Origin: Streptomyces sp. MST-110588 | Lineage (GTDB): Bacteria > Actinomycetota > Actinomycetes > Streptomycetales > Streptomycetaceae | NCBI RefSeq assembly: GCF_022695595.1 | Contig: NZ_CP074380.1 | Coordinates: 2,349,501-2,413,500, forward strand | Direction: 5' to 3' | DNA: 64,000 nucleotides | Shown: piece after piece, positions 1 to 8,097 of the stretch | Layout of the letters: every line of letters begins with the position of its first letter | Numbering within the stretch: the stretch's first letter is position 1 | Notes under the pieces: model-generated | What the model was told of the DNA's origin: nothing | The model's input: the letters and a program-made list of their open reading frames with translations, nothing else | Databases searched by the model: none | Position numbers and translations under genes: made by a program

Positions 1-2
1 TC

Positions 3-902
3 ACCGAGCCGACCGTGATCGACGAGACGGTGATGAAGGAGGTCGAGCGGCTGGTGCCGGTGGCGCCGCTGCACAACCCCGCCAACATCACCGGTATCCG
101 CACCGCCCAGGCGCTGCGCCCCGACCTCCCGCAGGTCGCGGTCTTCGACACCGCCTTCCACACCACGATGCCCGAGCACGCGGCCCGCTACGCCATAGAC
201 GTGGAGACCGCCGACGCCCACCGCATCCGCCGCTACGGCTTCCACGGCACCTCGCACGCCTACGTCTCGCGCAAGACCGCCGAGCTGCTGGGCAAGTCCC
301 CCCAGGACGTCAACGTCATCGTGCTGCACCTGGGCAACGGCGCCTCGGCCTCGGCGGTGGCCGGCGGGCGCTGCGTGGACACCTCCATGGGCCTGACCCC
401 GCTGGAGGGCCTGGTCATGGGCACCCGCTCCGGCGACGTCGACCCGGCGGTGGTCTTCCACCTCAAGCGGGTGGCGGGCATGGACACCGACGAGATCGAC
501 GTGCTGCTCAACAAGAAGAGCGGTCTGATCGGACTGTGCGGCGACAACGACATGCGCGAGATACGCCGCCGCATCGACGAGGGCGACCAGCGGGCCGCGC
601 TCGCCTTCGACATCTACATCCACCGGCTGAAGAAGTACATCGGCGCCTACAGCGCCGTGCTGGGCCGGGTCGACGCGGTGGCCTTCACCGCGGGCGTCGG
701 CGAGAACGCCGCCCCGGTGCGCGAGGCCGCCGTCGCCGGCCTGGAGGAGCTGGGCCTGGCGGTCGACGCCGACCTGAACTCCGTACGGTCCGACGAGCCC
801 CGGCTGATCTCGCCCGAGTACGCCCGGGTCGCGGTCGCCGTGGTCCCCACCGACGAAGAGCTGGAGATCGCCACCCAGACATACGCGCTGGTCAGCGGCT
901 GA
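3..902 (+). CDS. ackA: Acetate kinase, C-terminal part (5' end outside window)
   Basis: Acetate kinase interconverts acetate + ATP and acetyl phosphate + ADP in the cytoplasm, in the Pta-AckA overflow pathway. About 299 residues are present of the usual ~400. The open frame runs back past base 1, so the start is missing. Family signatures are visible: the FHGTSHAYVS block, HLGNGASASAV, DTSMGLTPLEGLVMGTRSGD, and near the end FTAGVGENA. The gene ends in TGA 118 bp before pyk on the same strand. Phosphotransacetylase is expected just upstream, outside the window. Identification is secure from direct motif matches. Confidence 0.95.
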   Translation, partial: TEPTVIDETVMKEVERLVPVAPLHNPANITGIRTAQALRPDLPQVAVFDTAFHTTMPEHAARYAIDVETADAHRIRRYGFHGTSHAYVSRKTAELLGKSPQDVNVIVLHLGNGASASAVAGGRCVDTSMGLTPLEGLVMGTRSGDVDPAVVFHLKRVAGMDTDEIDVLLNKKSGLIGLCGDNDMREIRRRIDEGDQRAALAFDIYIHRLKKYIGAYSAVLGRVDAVAFTAGVGENAAPVREAAVAGLEELGLAVDADLNSVRSDEPRLISPEYARVAVAVVPTDEELEIATQTYALVSG

Positions 903-1007
903 GTCATGGCATGCGGTCCGGCGCCTTGCGGGCGCCGGGCCACGGACCGGCCGCCCACCGGGTGTCTCCGGCAGCACAGCCGAATATTCCGCTCCGAAAC
1001 AAAACGA

Positions 1008-1013
1008 TAGGAT
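1008..1013 (+). promoter_or_regulatory. Candidate -10 element for pyk (possible leaderless start)
   Basis: TAGGAT matches the Streptomyces TANNNT -10 consensus and lies only 6 bp before the pyk ATG. Transcription would then begin at or next to the A of the start codon. An AGGA inside the same bases could alternatively act as a weak ribosome-binding site. No convincing -35 is visible. Confidence 0.35.
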
Positions 1014-1019
1014 CGCTCC

Positions 1020-2447
1020 ATGCGCCGTTCCAAAATCGTCTGCACCCTGGGTCCCGCCGTCGACTCCTACGACCAGCTCAAGACGCTGATCGAGGCCGGC
1101 ATGAACGTGGCCCGTTTCAACATGAGCCATGGCAGCCACGGGGAGCACGAGGAGCGGTACCACCGCGTCCGTAAGGCTTCCGAGGAGACCGGCCGCGCGG
1201 TCGGCGTGCTGGCCGACCTCCAGGGCCCCAAGATCCGCCTGGAGACCTTCGCCGACGGCCCGGTCGAGCTGGTGCGCGGGGACGAGTTCGTCATCACCAC
1301 CGAGGACGTCCCCGGCGACAAGACCATCTGCGGTACGACCTACAAGGGCCTGCCCGGTGACGTCTCCAAGGGCGACCCGGTCCTGATCAACGACGGCAAC
1401 GTGGCGCTCCAGGTCGTCGAGGTCGACGGCCCGCGGGTGCGCTGCATCGTCATCGAGGGCGGCGTGATCTCCGACCACAAGGGCATCAACCTGCCCGGCG
1501 CGGCGGTCAACGTCCCGGCACTGTCCGAGAAGGACATCGAGGACCTGAAGTTCGCCCTGAACCTGGGCTGCGACCTGGTGGCGCTGTCCTTCGTACGGGA
1601 CGCCAAGGACGTCCAGGACGTGCACCGCGTCATGGACGAGGTCGGCCGCCGGGTACCGGTGATCGCCAAGGTGGAGAAGCCGCAGGCGGTCGCCAACATG
1701 GCCGAGGTCGTCGCGGCCTTCGACGGTGTGATGGTCGCCCGCGGCGACCTGGCCGTGGAGTACCCGCTGGAGAAGGTCCCCATGGTGCAGAAGCGCCTGG
1801 TGGAGATGTGCCGCCGGAACGCCAAGCCGGTGATCGTCGCGACCCAGATGATGGAGTCGATGATCACCAACTCGCGGCCGACGCGCGCCGAGGCCTCCGA
1901 CGTCGCCAACGCCATCCTGGACGGCGCGGACGCGGTGATGCTCTCCGCCGAGTCCTCGGTGGGCGCGTACCCGATCGAGACCGTCAAGACGATGTCCAAG
2001 ATCGTCGAGGCGGCCGAGGAGGAGCTGCTCTCCAAGGGCCTGCAGCCGCTGGTCCCGGGCAAGAAGCCGCGTACGCAGGGCGGCGCGGTGGCCCGCGCGG
2101 CGGCCGAGATGGCCGACTTCCTCAACGGCAAGGCGCTGGTCGCCTTCACCAAGTCCGGTGACACCGCCCGCCGTCTGTCGCGCTACCGCGCGGCCCAGCC
2201 GATCCTGGCCTTCACCACCGACGCGGCCACCCGCAACCAGCTCGCCCTGAGCTGGGGCGTGGAGACCTTCGTCGTCCCGCACGTGGAGCACACCGACGAG
2301 ATGGTCGACCTGGTCGACGCCGAGCTGCTCAAGCTCCAGCGCTACAGCAAGGGCGACACCATGATCATCACGGCCGGTTCGCCCCCCGGCGTCCCCGGCA
2401 CCACCAACATGGTCCGGGTGCACCACCTGGGCGGCGAGCGCGCCTGA
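1020..2447 (+). CDS. pyk: Pyruvate kinase
   Basis: Catalyses phosphoenolpyruvate + ADP to pyruvate + ATP, the last step of glycolysis; cytoplasmic homotetramer. At 475 aa it has the normal length. The sequence starts MRRSKIVCTLGP with the conserved N-terminal TxGP. It carries NMSHGSH (substrate/K+ site), the catalytic Lys block IAKVEKPQA, and the Mg-binding VARGDLAVEYP segment near residues 238-248. These are followed by ATQMMESMI, PTRAEASDVANAI and the C-terminal allosteric domain. It directly follows ackA on the same strand, so PEP-to-pyruvate and acetyl phosphate metabolism are adjacent. The start is fixed by the family N-terminus. Streptomyces often has two pyk genes; the ackA-linked position fits the Pyk2-type locus, which is an inference from remembered synteny. 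Confidence 0.97.
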   Translation: MRRSKIVCTLGPAVDSYDQLKTLIEAGMNVARFNMSHGSHGEHEERYHRVRKASEETGRAVGVLADLQGPKIRLETFADGPVELVRGDEFVITTEDVPGDKTICGTTYKGLPGDVSKGDPVLINDGNVALQVVEVDGPRVRCIVIEGGVISDHKGINLPGAAVNVPALSEKDIEDLKFALNLGCDLVALSFVRDAKDVQDVHRVMDEVGRRVPVIAKVEKPQAVANMAEVVAAFDGVMVARGDLAVEYPLEKVPMVQKRLVEMCRRNAKPVIVATQMMESMITNSRPTRAEASDVANAILDGADAVMLSAESSVGAYPIETVKTMSKIVEAAEEELLSKGLQPLVPGKKPRTQGGAVARAAAEMADFLNGKALVAFTKSGDTARRLSRYRAAQPILAFTTDAATRNQLALSWGVETFVVPHVEHTDEMVDLVDAELLKLQRYSKGDTMIITAGSPPGVPGTTNMVRVHHLGGERA

Positions 2448-2469
2448 CGCGGCTGCCTCCCCCTGGCAC

Positions 2470-2514
2470 AACGGCCGTGGCCGCCACTCCTCGCGGGTGG
2501 CGGCCACGGCCGTT
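2470..2514. terminator. Strong bidirectional terminator hairpin between pyk and the DUF6114/DUF6230 operon
   Basis: Perfect 18-bp inverted repeat: left arm 2470-2487, right arm 2497-2514, 9-nt loop, followed by TTTT on the plus strand. It lies between two convergent genes and should stop transcription from both sides. Confidence 0.9.
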
Positions 2515-2541
2515 TTCCGTCCGGTTCCCGGACCCCGGTGC

Positions 2542-3843
2542 TCAGCCCTCGACGTACTGGTGCAGGCCCTGGATGGTGAGGTTGCCGCCGAACTGGCCCG
2601 CCTGGGTGATCTTCACCTCGGTGAAGTACGCGAAGGGGACGTTCAGGGGCGGCGGGTGCTCGGGGTCGAAGACGATCGGGATGATGCCGAACAGCTTGCC
2701 CTGGAGCCGCTCGGTGTACATGGTGACCTTGCCGCCGGTGATCGTCGACGTCGAGCCGGGCGCGGACGCCACGTGGTACTTCCGGCCGTCCGGGCCGTCC
2801 ACGATCTGGTGCAGATCGTCGATGTCGATGCTGTCGGCGGTGAACTTCAGGGCCTGCTTGGTCTTCTTGTCGGGCGTGGTCAGGTTGACGACACCCTCGT
2901 AGTCCAGGCCCCGCAGCGTCAGGCCGGTGGACTCCAGGTGCCACGGCCGGTCGGGGATCCTGGCCGGGGTCTGCTCGTCCTTGCCGTCCGTCTTCTTCTC
3001 CACCACGCACGGGAACGGCTTCTTGCTGTCGGCGTCCGGGGCGCCGGCGTCCGTACTGCCGCTCGGTGACGGGGACGGGGACGCGGACGAGGCCGGGCCC
3101 GGCGTCGGGGAGGCGGTCGTGGCGGGCGCGTCCTCGCCGGCCTTCCCGTCGGCGCCGGGCTTGTTGCCCGTATCGGCCGGTGGCTGGTCCTTGCCGGACG
3201 CGGACGGCGACGGAGCAGGCGAGGGCGGGGTCGCCGCGGGACCGGCCGGCTCGTCCTCGCCGCCCTTGTCCGGGTGGAGGACGTCGTGCAGCTTGTCGCC
3301 CAGGCCCAGCGGGTCGTACCAGGGGTTCTCGGTGCTGGACGACGCGGAGGGCGAGGGTGACGGGGACGAGGAAGACGACGGGGACGGGGAGGACGACGAC
3401 GGGGAGGACGACGGCGACGGTGACGCGGAGGACGAGGGCGACGGCACGGGCGTGGCGCCGGAACCGCTCTTGTCCTTGGCCGCCTTGTCGTCCTGGGACT
3501 CGCCCTTGCCGTCCTTGCCGTCCTTGGTGTCCTTGCTGTCCTCGGTGTCCTTCTCGGCCGGATCCGTCTTCTCCGGCGTCTCCGCCTTCTTCTCCGGCTT
3601 CTCCGGCGCGCTCACGCACGGCCCGTCCTTGAACGGACTGGCAGGCGGCTGCGGCTTGGCCATCGCCAACTGCGGCGTCAGCCCCATGCCCATCAGTACG
3701 GCGGAGGGCATCGCGGCGAGGGCGATGGCCTTGCCCGCGGGAAGGTGCAGCCGAGTCAGCAGCGGCCTCTTCGTGGCAGCGTGCCTCGGCCCGGATCTCG
3801 CCCCGGGGACCACGCCCCCTTCGTTCAGCTCGTCACCCGGCAC
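2542..3843 (-). CDS. Secreted/envelope protein with Lys-Asp and Ser-Pro-rich linker and a conserved C-terminal domain
   Basis: 433-aa protein of unknown function, third gene of a minus-strand operon. It uses a GTG start preceded by GGAGGAACG and overlaps the end of the DUF6114 gene by 11 bp. After a basic N-terminus there is a hydrophobic stretch (about residues 38-62, ending LAMA before KP) that looks like a signal peptide or anchor. Residues ~65-275 are low complexity: KDTKDGKDGKG-like charged repeats, then long Ser/Pro runs (DNA of repeated gacggggacgag type at about 3310-3460). The C-terminal ~140 residues (from WHLESTGLTLRG) look folded and repeat the theme of the DUF6230 protein: a small-molecule-like beta-rich domain with phrases such as KVTMYTERLQGKLFGIIPIVFDP. 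Homologues are sometimes labelled hydrogenase expression proteins. I see nothing here that supports that label. Confidence 0.75.
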   Translation of the reverse strand: MPGDELNEGGVVPGARSGPRHAATKRPLLTRLHLPAGKAIALAAMPSAVLMGMGLTPQLAMAKPQPPASPFKDGPCVSAPEKPEKKAETPEKTDPAEKDTEDSKDTKDGKDGKGESQDDKAAKDKSGSGATPVPSPSSSASPSPSSSPSSSSPSPSSSSSPSPSPSASSSTENPWYDPLGLGDKLHDVLHPDKGGEDEPAGPAATPPSPAPSPSASGKDQPPADTGNKPGADGKAGEDAPATTASPTPGPASSASPSPSPSGSTDAGAPDADSKKPFPCVVEKKTDGKDEQTPARIPDRPWHLESTGLTLRGLDYEGVVNLTTPDKKTKQALKFTADSIDIDDLHQIVDGPDGRKYHVASAPGSTSTITGGKVTMYTERLQGKLFGIIPIVFDPEHPPPLNVPFAYFTEVKITQAGQFGGNLTIQGLHQYVEG

Positions 3844-4366
3844 CGTTCCTCCTGTTCGCCCCGTTGGACGGGCTCGTCGCCGACAGGTCCTGCGTCATCC
3901 GGTCCTCCGCCGGACCGTCTCCCGGCGGACCGGCCGGCTCGCGTGCGCCGCCGCGCCGCCCGGTGACGGGTTTGCCCGGCACCCAGGAGACCGCGAGGGC
4001 GCCGCCGATCAGTCCGGGCAGAAAGCCCAGCAGGAACCCGCCGAAGTTGGCGACGACCAGGGAGACCAGGGACAGCAGGATTCCCGCCACGCCTGCGAAG
4101 ACCCGCGAAACGGGCTGGAACCACATGGTCAGGCCGAGGACGACCAGCAGGACTCCGATGATCAGTGACCCGGCCCCCGCGGTCGTCGCCAGGCGGAAGC
4201 TCAGGGAACCGATGCTGAGGTTCGCGTAGGGGATGTACATGATCGGGAAGCCGGCCAGCACGGTCAGCAGCCCGCCCCAGAAAGGCCGGCGTCCGCGCCA
4301 GCCGCGGAACGCCAGGCGCTTGCGCCGGAAGGACCCGTTCTGCCGCGGCAGCGCGTCGGTGGTCAT
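3833..4366 (-). CDS. DUF6114-family integral membrane protein
   Basis: 177 aa when started at ATG 4366 (MTTDALPRQNG). The basic N-terminus (RRKRLAFRGWRGRRPFWGG) precedes about four hydrophobic segments: GGLLTVLAGFPIMYI, LATTAGAGSLIIGVLLVVLGLTMWF, VFAGVAGILLSLVSLVVANFGGFLLGF, and a short LPGLIGGALAVSWVPG. A hydrophilic tail follows. The family is common in Streptomyces and usually sits beside a DUF6230 gene, as here. The function is unknown; a membrane partner for the two exported neighbours is my inference. A longer reading frame upstream exists but has no ribosome-binding site. The ATG overlaps the stop of a 27-aa ORF (ATGA), suggesting translational coupling. Confidence 0.8.
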   Translation of the reverse strand: MTTDALPRQNGSFRRKRLAFRGWRGRRPFWGGLLTVLAGFPIMYIPYANLSIGSLSFRLATTAGAGSLIIGVLLVVLGLTMWFQPVSRVFAGVAGILLSLVSLVVANFGGFLLGFLPGLIGGALAVSWVPGKPVTGRRGGAREPAGPPGDGPAEDRMTQDLSATSPSNGANRRNGAG

Positions 4367-4446
4367 GCGCCGGCCCCCTTCCGGCCGGCGGGACCGGATT
4401 CGCGCCGCGCGCACCCGAAGTCGATTCGCTCGCGTCGCTCGCTCAT
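4363..4446 (-). CDS. Possible 27-aa leader ORF translationally coupled to the DUF6114 gene
   Basis: Starts at ATG 4446 nine bases after a strong GAGGAG (4456-4461) and reads MSERRERIDFGCARRES... for 27 residues. It ends in TGA that overlaps the DUF6114 ATG as ATGA. The peptide is highly charged and unlike any family I recognise. The strong ribosome-binding site in front of it, and the weaker one in front of the DUF6114 ATG, are the reasons to list it. It could equally be an accidental ORF in a leader. Confidence 0.35.
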   Translation of the reverse strand: MSERRERIDFGCARRESGPAGRKGAGA

Positions 4447-4628
4447 GTTGTACAGCTCCTCGGGACTGGCACATCGTGGTACGTGAGAGCCGGAGTGGGG
4501 TGGCCGGCCGCGCGGCGGGCCACCGGCGTACGGGCACGGGGGCCGGTACGGCGAGCCGTACCGTACGCACCCCGCGCCCATGCGCCCGGTACGTCAGGCG
4601 GTGGGCCCGACGCGGGTGTGCGGTGCTC

Positions 4629-5270
4629 TCACTCCTTGTAGCACTCGGTTTCCTTGCCCTTGCTGACGCTCATGTGCAGGCCGCTGAGCTGGAACGATCC
4701 GGCCGTGGTGGCCCAGGCGCGCTGCTTGACGTCCTTGAAGAGCACGGACTCCGCCTGCTGGGCGAAGGAGCCCTTCACGTACTCGCCCCGGTGTCCCTCA
4801 CCGGGAGCCGCCGGGCCGGGACCCTTGGTGGTGCTGTCCACCGACACACCGATGTCGACCTTGTTGAACGTCGCGTTGGTGCGCAGGTCGTCCGCGTCGA
4901 TGTAGAGCGTCTTGGCCTCGACCTTGGGCGAGCCCTTGCCGCCGGCGTCCAGCCGCATCGTCACGTCACCGAACAGCGGCACCGGGACGACGACGGACTG
5001 GCAGAGTTTGGTGATCTTGGCCGAGTCGAGGCCGACCACGGCCACCGGGTGGCCACCCGTCGTATTGACGTCCATGGCTCCGTACTGGACGAAGCCGGTG
5101 CCTTCCAGCTCCTGGGCCGTCACCTTGAACTGCTGACCGGAGACGCTGAACGACGCGGCGAGCGCGCCCTGTGACAGGGCGACGCCGATCGCGGCCGTCG
5201 CCGCGATGCTGGGCACCATGACGACGGCGAACCGCCGCCATCTGGTCCCGCCACGAGCCTGGGACTCCAT
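4629..5270 (-). CDS. DUF6230-family exported protein
   Basis: 213 aa, first gene of the three-gene envelope operon, with a clear GGAGGAAAGTC-ATG start. The N-terminus MESQARGGTRWRRFAVVMVPSIAATAAIGVALSQGALA is a signal peptide or anchor; cleavage near GALA-ASF is plausible. The rest is a polar, probably beta-rich domain (FSVSGQQFKVTAQELEG...). Two Cys residues (in KLCQSV and the C-terminal ECYKE) could form a disulphide outside the cell. Streptomyces orthologues are often labelled cholesterol esterase, but I see no Ser-His-Asp hydrolase motif. The gap to DUF6114 is about 260 bp, or 180 bp to the leader ORF. Confidence 0.8.
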   Translation of the reverse strand: MESQARGGTRWRRFAVVMVPSIAATAAIGVALSQGALAASFSVSGQQFKVTAQELEGTGFVQYGAMDVNTTGGHPVAVVGLDSAKITKLCQSVVVPVPLFGDVTMRLDAGGKGSPKVEAKTLYIDADDLRTNATFNKVDIGVSVDSTTKGPGPAAPGEGHRGEYVKGSFAQQAESVLFKDVKQRAWATTAGSFQLSGLHMSVSKGKETECYKE

Positions 5271-5663
5271 GACTTTCCTCCTTCTCGGACGTACATCTCC
5301 GGTACGGGCAGGGCCACTTGGGTGGGTTCAAGCCGTACCCGGGATGGGAGAAGTGCTACGTCCTCGGGAAGGAGAGCGCCGTCGTCGGAGCCGTTCCACG
5401 TACCACTGCGTACCGCCTGACACGTGCCGTCTTCCGATCGCCGGCGATCACCCCCGAGCGACAACCACTGGCCACGCTCACGCGTGACTGCTTCGGACAG
5501 GCTCCGCCGGGTGGGCGAAGACCCCCCTGTCCGAGGCCGGCGTCCTGTCCGCCGGCCACTCGGTGGGGACCCAGGCCCCGTCGCGCCGGCCGGCTGCCGG
5601 GCTGCGGGAATGGACCGAGCGTGGCCGATCGTGGTCCATCGGACGCCGCCGCACAAGAGGTTC

Positions 5664-5679
5664 GTTACTTGCGAGTAAC
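5664..5679. promoter_or_regulatory. Inverted repeat GTTACT-N4-AGTAAC, candidate operator
   Basis: Six-base arms around TGCG, about 390 bp upstream of the DUF6230 start. A related site, TTACT-CCA-AGTAA, lies at 5795-5807. The two share TTACT...AGTAA, as expected for a dimeric TetR/MarR-type regulator. No cognate regulator can be assigned from sequence alone. Confidence 0.4.
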
Positions 5680-5864
5680 GGACAGATAACCGAACCGCGA
5701 CCGGCTGATATCGCGCGGGCACCCTCGGTCGTCACCGACAGCGAGGAGCCACGGAGGAATCAAGGAGAAAACGCCACAAGACCCCCCAAGCCTCTTACTC
5801 CAAGTAACAGCGGCCGCAATTGCCAAGTTTTGGCAAAGTACGGCCGCTGCGTCACCTGGGTTCC

Positions 5865-5885
5865 CCGGGCCTCAGGAAGGCCCGG
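5865..5885 (-). terminator. Hairpin downstream of the thioredoxin-TPR gene
   Basis: Eight-base perfect stem (5865-5872 with 5878-5885) and 5-nt loop, about 40 bp past the stop of the minus-strand gene. A second nested hairpin follows at about 5811-5854. Together they look like a tandem terminator. Confidence 0.5.
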
Positions 5886-5927
5886 AATTCCGGCAGGAGG
5901 GGTCGGTCAGGACGGTAGGGAAAACGG

Positions 5928-6896
5928 TCAGAACAGGACACGCGCCAGGGCCGTACGGGCGGCGGTCACCCGCGGGTCCTCCGCGCCGATGACCTCGAAA
6001 AGCTCCAGCAGGCGCACCCGCGCCGCGTCCCGCTCCTCGCCCGCGGTCCGCTTGACCGCGTCGATCAGCCGCCCGAAGGCGTCCTCGACATGCCCGCCGA
6101 CCAGGTCCAGGTCGGCGGCGCGGATCTGGGCCTGCACGTCGGCGGGGTTGTCCGCCGCCGCCTTGCGCACCTCCCGCGCGTCCAGGCCCCGTACCCGGTC
6201 GAGCAGTTCGGCCTGCGCCAGACCGAGCTTGGCCTCCGGGTTGGCCGGGTCGTCGGCGAGCACGTTCTTGTACGCCTGGATGGCGCCGCCCAGGTCACCG
6301 GCGTCCAGCGCCTGGCTCGCGGCCTCCAGCAGCGCGTCGTACGGACCGACGGGCGCCGGCCGCTCCGCCGGTGCCGCGCCCTCCGCGGCGGGGTCGATGG
6401 GCGCCCCCACGATTCCGAACTGCTGCTCGGCGGCGCGCACGAGCTGATCGAGCACCTGGCGGATCTGGTCCTCCGGTGCCGCGCCCTGGAACAGCGGCAG
6501 CGGCTGGCCCGCGACCACCGCGAAGACCGCGGGGATGCCCTGCACCCCGAACTGCTGGAAGAGCATCTGGTTGGCGTCGACGTCGATCTTCGCCAGCACG
6601 AACTTGCCGGCGTACTCCGCCGCCAGCCGCTCCAGCAGCGGGCCGAGCTGCTTGCACGGCTGGCACCACTCGGCCCAGAAGTCGATGACGACCGGGACCT
6701 CGGTGGAGCGCTGCAGGACGTCCTGCTGGAACCCCGCCTCGTCGACGTCGAACACCAGACGGCCGCCGCCCGCGGGCTGAGCGCCCGTGCGGGCCGCCTC
6801 GGCGCGCGCCTGCTCCGCCTTCTGCTTCGCTTCCCCGGCCGCCTTCAGCGCGGCGAGGTCGACGACTCCACTCATGGACATGTTGCGTGGCTGCAT
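5928..6896 (-). CDS. Thioredoxin-TPR protein (YbbN/CnoX-like)
   Basis: 322 aa. An N-terminal linker is followed by a thioredoxin fold (about residues 46-150) with active-site WCQPC at residues 77-81, within VVIDFWAEWCQPCKQLGPLLERL. The C-terminal half (about 190-320) is helical and tetratricopeptide-like, as in YbbN/CnoX. In that family the redox domain plus TPR region acts as a chaperone-oxidoreductase for folding clients. Here the CxxC is intact, so redox activity is possible (E. coli CnoX has lost it). The GGAGG eight bases before ATG 6896 fixes the start. It is followed by terminator-like hairpins and is probably a single-gene unit. Confidence 0.88.
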   Translation of the reverse strand: MQPRNMSMSGVVDLAALKAAGEAKQKAEQARAEAARTGAQPAGGGRLVFDVDEAGFQQDVLQRSTEVPVVIDFWAEWCQPCKQLGPLLERLAAEYAGKFVLAKIDVDANQMLFQQFGVQGIPAVFAVVAGQPLPLFQGAAPEDQIRQVLDQLVRAAEQQFGIVGAPIDPAAEGAAPAERPAPVGPYDALLEAASQALDAGDLGGAIQAYKNVLADDPANPEAKLGLAQAELLDRVRGLDAREVRKAAADNPADVQAQIRAADLDLVGGHVEDAFGRLIDAVKRTAGEERDAARVRLLELFEVIGAEDPRVTAARTALARVLF

Positions 6897-7371
6897 GGGT
6901 CCATCCTCCCCCCTCCGCGGCCCGTTCCGGAAAGCGGTGCCCGAAATTCACGCTCCGCGCCGCCCGGGGCGCGGGCGGGCCCGGGAACCGGTGACCGCAA
7001 CGTCGCGCCGGCCGCGGCCGGGCCGGTGGCCCACGGGCCCCGTACCCGTCCGCACGTCCAGCCGGATCGCCGGCGTACGAGCGGGCACAGTGCCCTTCGT
7101 TCGGTGCAGCGGTGTCGCCTCGGCGGCCACGGGTCCCCACCCGCGGCCATGGGTTGTCGCTCTCAGCTCTTACGCTACGGGTCGTAGCGTAACTCCCCAC
7201 GCCCCCGGCCGGGCAACCCTCCGCGCGGCCCGCTCCCGTGATCTGCCTCACGGCACCGGCGGTCCGACGCCTGGTGAACGCGTATCCGCCAGCCGCACGT
7301 TCCCGCCACCGGCCCCGCGCACCCGCCATTTCCCGCCACCCCCGCGCGTACTGGCCGGTATGGTCGCCCGC
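6897..7371. other. Divergent intergenic region between the thioredoxin-TPR gene and a TetR gene
   Basis: 475 bp with no credible ORF. The only clear element is the perfect inverted repeat at 7170-7192. Promoters for both flanking genes should lie here. Confidence 0.5.
7170..7192. promoter_or_regulatory. Perfect inverted repeat, probable operator of the adjacent TetR regulator
   Basis: TTACGCTACG-GGT-CGTAGCGTAA: ten-base arms, three-base spacer, no mismatch. It lies 180 bp upstream of the divergent TetR gene. The size and symmetry are typical of TetR-family sites, so autoregulation is the simplest reading. The thioredoxin gene start is 270 bp away on the other side. Confidence 0.7.
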
Positions 7372-8082
7372 ATGCCCCGCTGCTCCTCCACCAGCGCCAC
7401 CTCCCGGACCGCTCGTACCGGCGGAACCGGCCGTACCGATTCCGGCGGCCGTACGGGCCGCCCGCGCAGCGCCGAGGCGGACCGGGCGATCCTCGGCGCC
7501 ACCCGCGCGGCCCTGGTCGAACTCGGCTGGGGAAAGCTCACGATGAGCGATGTGGCCGCCCGGGCCGGCGTCGCCAAGACGACCCTCTACCGCCGCTGGG
7601 CCAACAAGAGCGAACTCGTCGTGGACGCCGTCGCCGTCCTGTTCGACGAGCTGGAACTGCCCGACCGCGGCAGCCTGCGGGCCGACATCGAGGGCGTCGT
7701 CCGGCAGTTCGCGGACCTGCTGGCCCGCCCCGAGGCGAAGACGGCGCTGATGGCCGTGGTCGCCGAGTCCACCACCGACCAGGCGCTGCGCGAACGCATC
7801 CGCACCGCGATCGTGGACCGCCAGAAGCGGCTGGTCGTCCAGGGCCGCCAACGGGCCCAGGAGCGCGGCGAGCTGCCGCGGGACGCGGACGGCGTGGACG
7901 GGGCCGTGGCGGCGGACCGCGCGGTAGGCCTGATCTTCGACGTCATCGCCGGGGCGGTCGTGCACCGCGCCCTGGTGAGCGCCGAGCCGGTGGACGCCGT
8001 ATGGACGGGCCAGTTCACCACCCTGCTGCTCGGCGGGCTGGCGGGCCTGGACGGGCACGCGCGGACGGCGGGCCCCGAATAG
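7372..8082 (+). CDS. TetR-family transcriptional regulator
   Basis: 236 aa from ATG 7372 (MPRCSSTSATS); a start 12 bp earlier (MVARMPRC) is equally possible. A Thr/Gly/Arg-rich N-terminal tail precedes the helix-turn-helix, about residues 45-90: AILGATRAALVELGWGKLTMSDVAARAGVAKTTLYRRWANKSELV. The sequence KTTLYRRW is the typical TetR recognition helix of the TetR_C_16-type subgroup. The C-terminal ligand/dimer domain is all helical. The probable operator is the 23-bp palindrome at 7170-7192. The ligand is unknown. It converges on the dehydratase gene with about 100 bp between them. Confidence 0.88.
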   Translation: MPRCSSTSATSRTARTGGTGRTDSGGRTGRPRSAEADRAILGATRAALVELGWGKLTMSDVAARAGVAKTTLYRRWANKSELVVDAVAVLFDELELPDRGSLRADIEGVVRQFADLLARPEAKTALMAVVAESTTDQALRERIRTAIVDRQKRLVVQGRQRAQERGELPRDADGVDGAVAADRAVGLIFDVIAGAVVHRALVSAEPVDAVWTGQFTTLLLGGLAGLDGHARTAGPE

Positions 8083-8097
8083 CACCGCGGGCCCGGG

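Larger units (their letters stand above)
5271..5927. other. 657-bp intergenic region upstream of the DUF6230 operon
   Basis: No credible gene. It contains two TTACT-AGTAA inverted repeats (5664-5679 and 5795-5807). It also has a nested hairpin near 5811-5854, with a GCGGCCG...CGGCCGC outer and TTGCCAA...TTGGCAA inner stem, and the terminator-like hairpin 5865-5885 behind the thioredoxin gene. It should carry the promoter of the minus-strand DUF6230 operon, but I cannot place a -35/-10 pair with confidence. Confidence 0.6.

Noticed and set aside
2477..3069. Plus-strand ORFs across the secreted-protein gene
   Set aside because: They are frames opposite the real minus-strand gene, have no ribosome sites, and one is low complexity.
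6295..8085. 596-codon minus-strand frame across the TetR gene and thioredoxin N-terminus
   Set aside because: It is a codon-bias shadow: it covers two well-supported genes in other frames and its own product has no recognisable motif.
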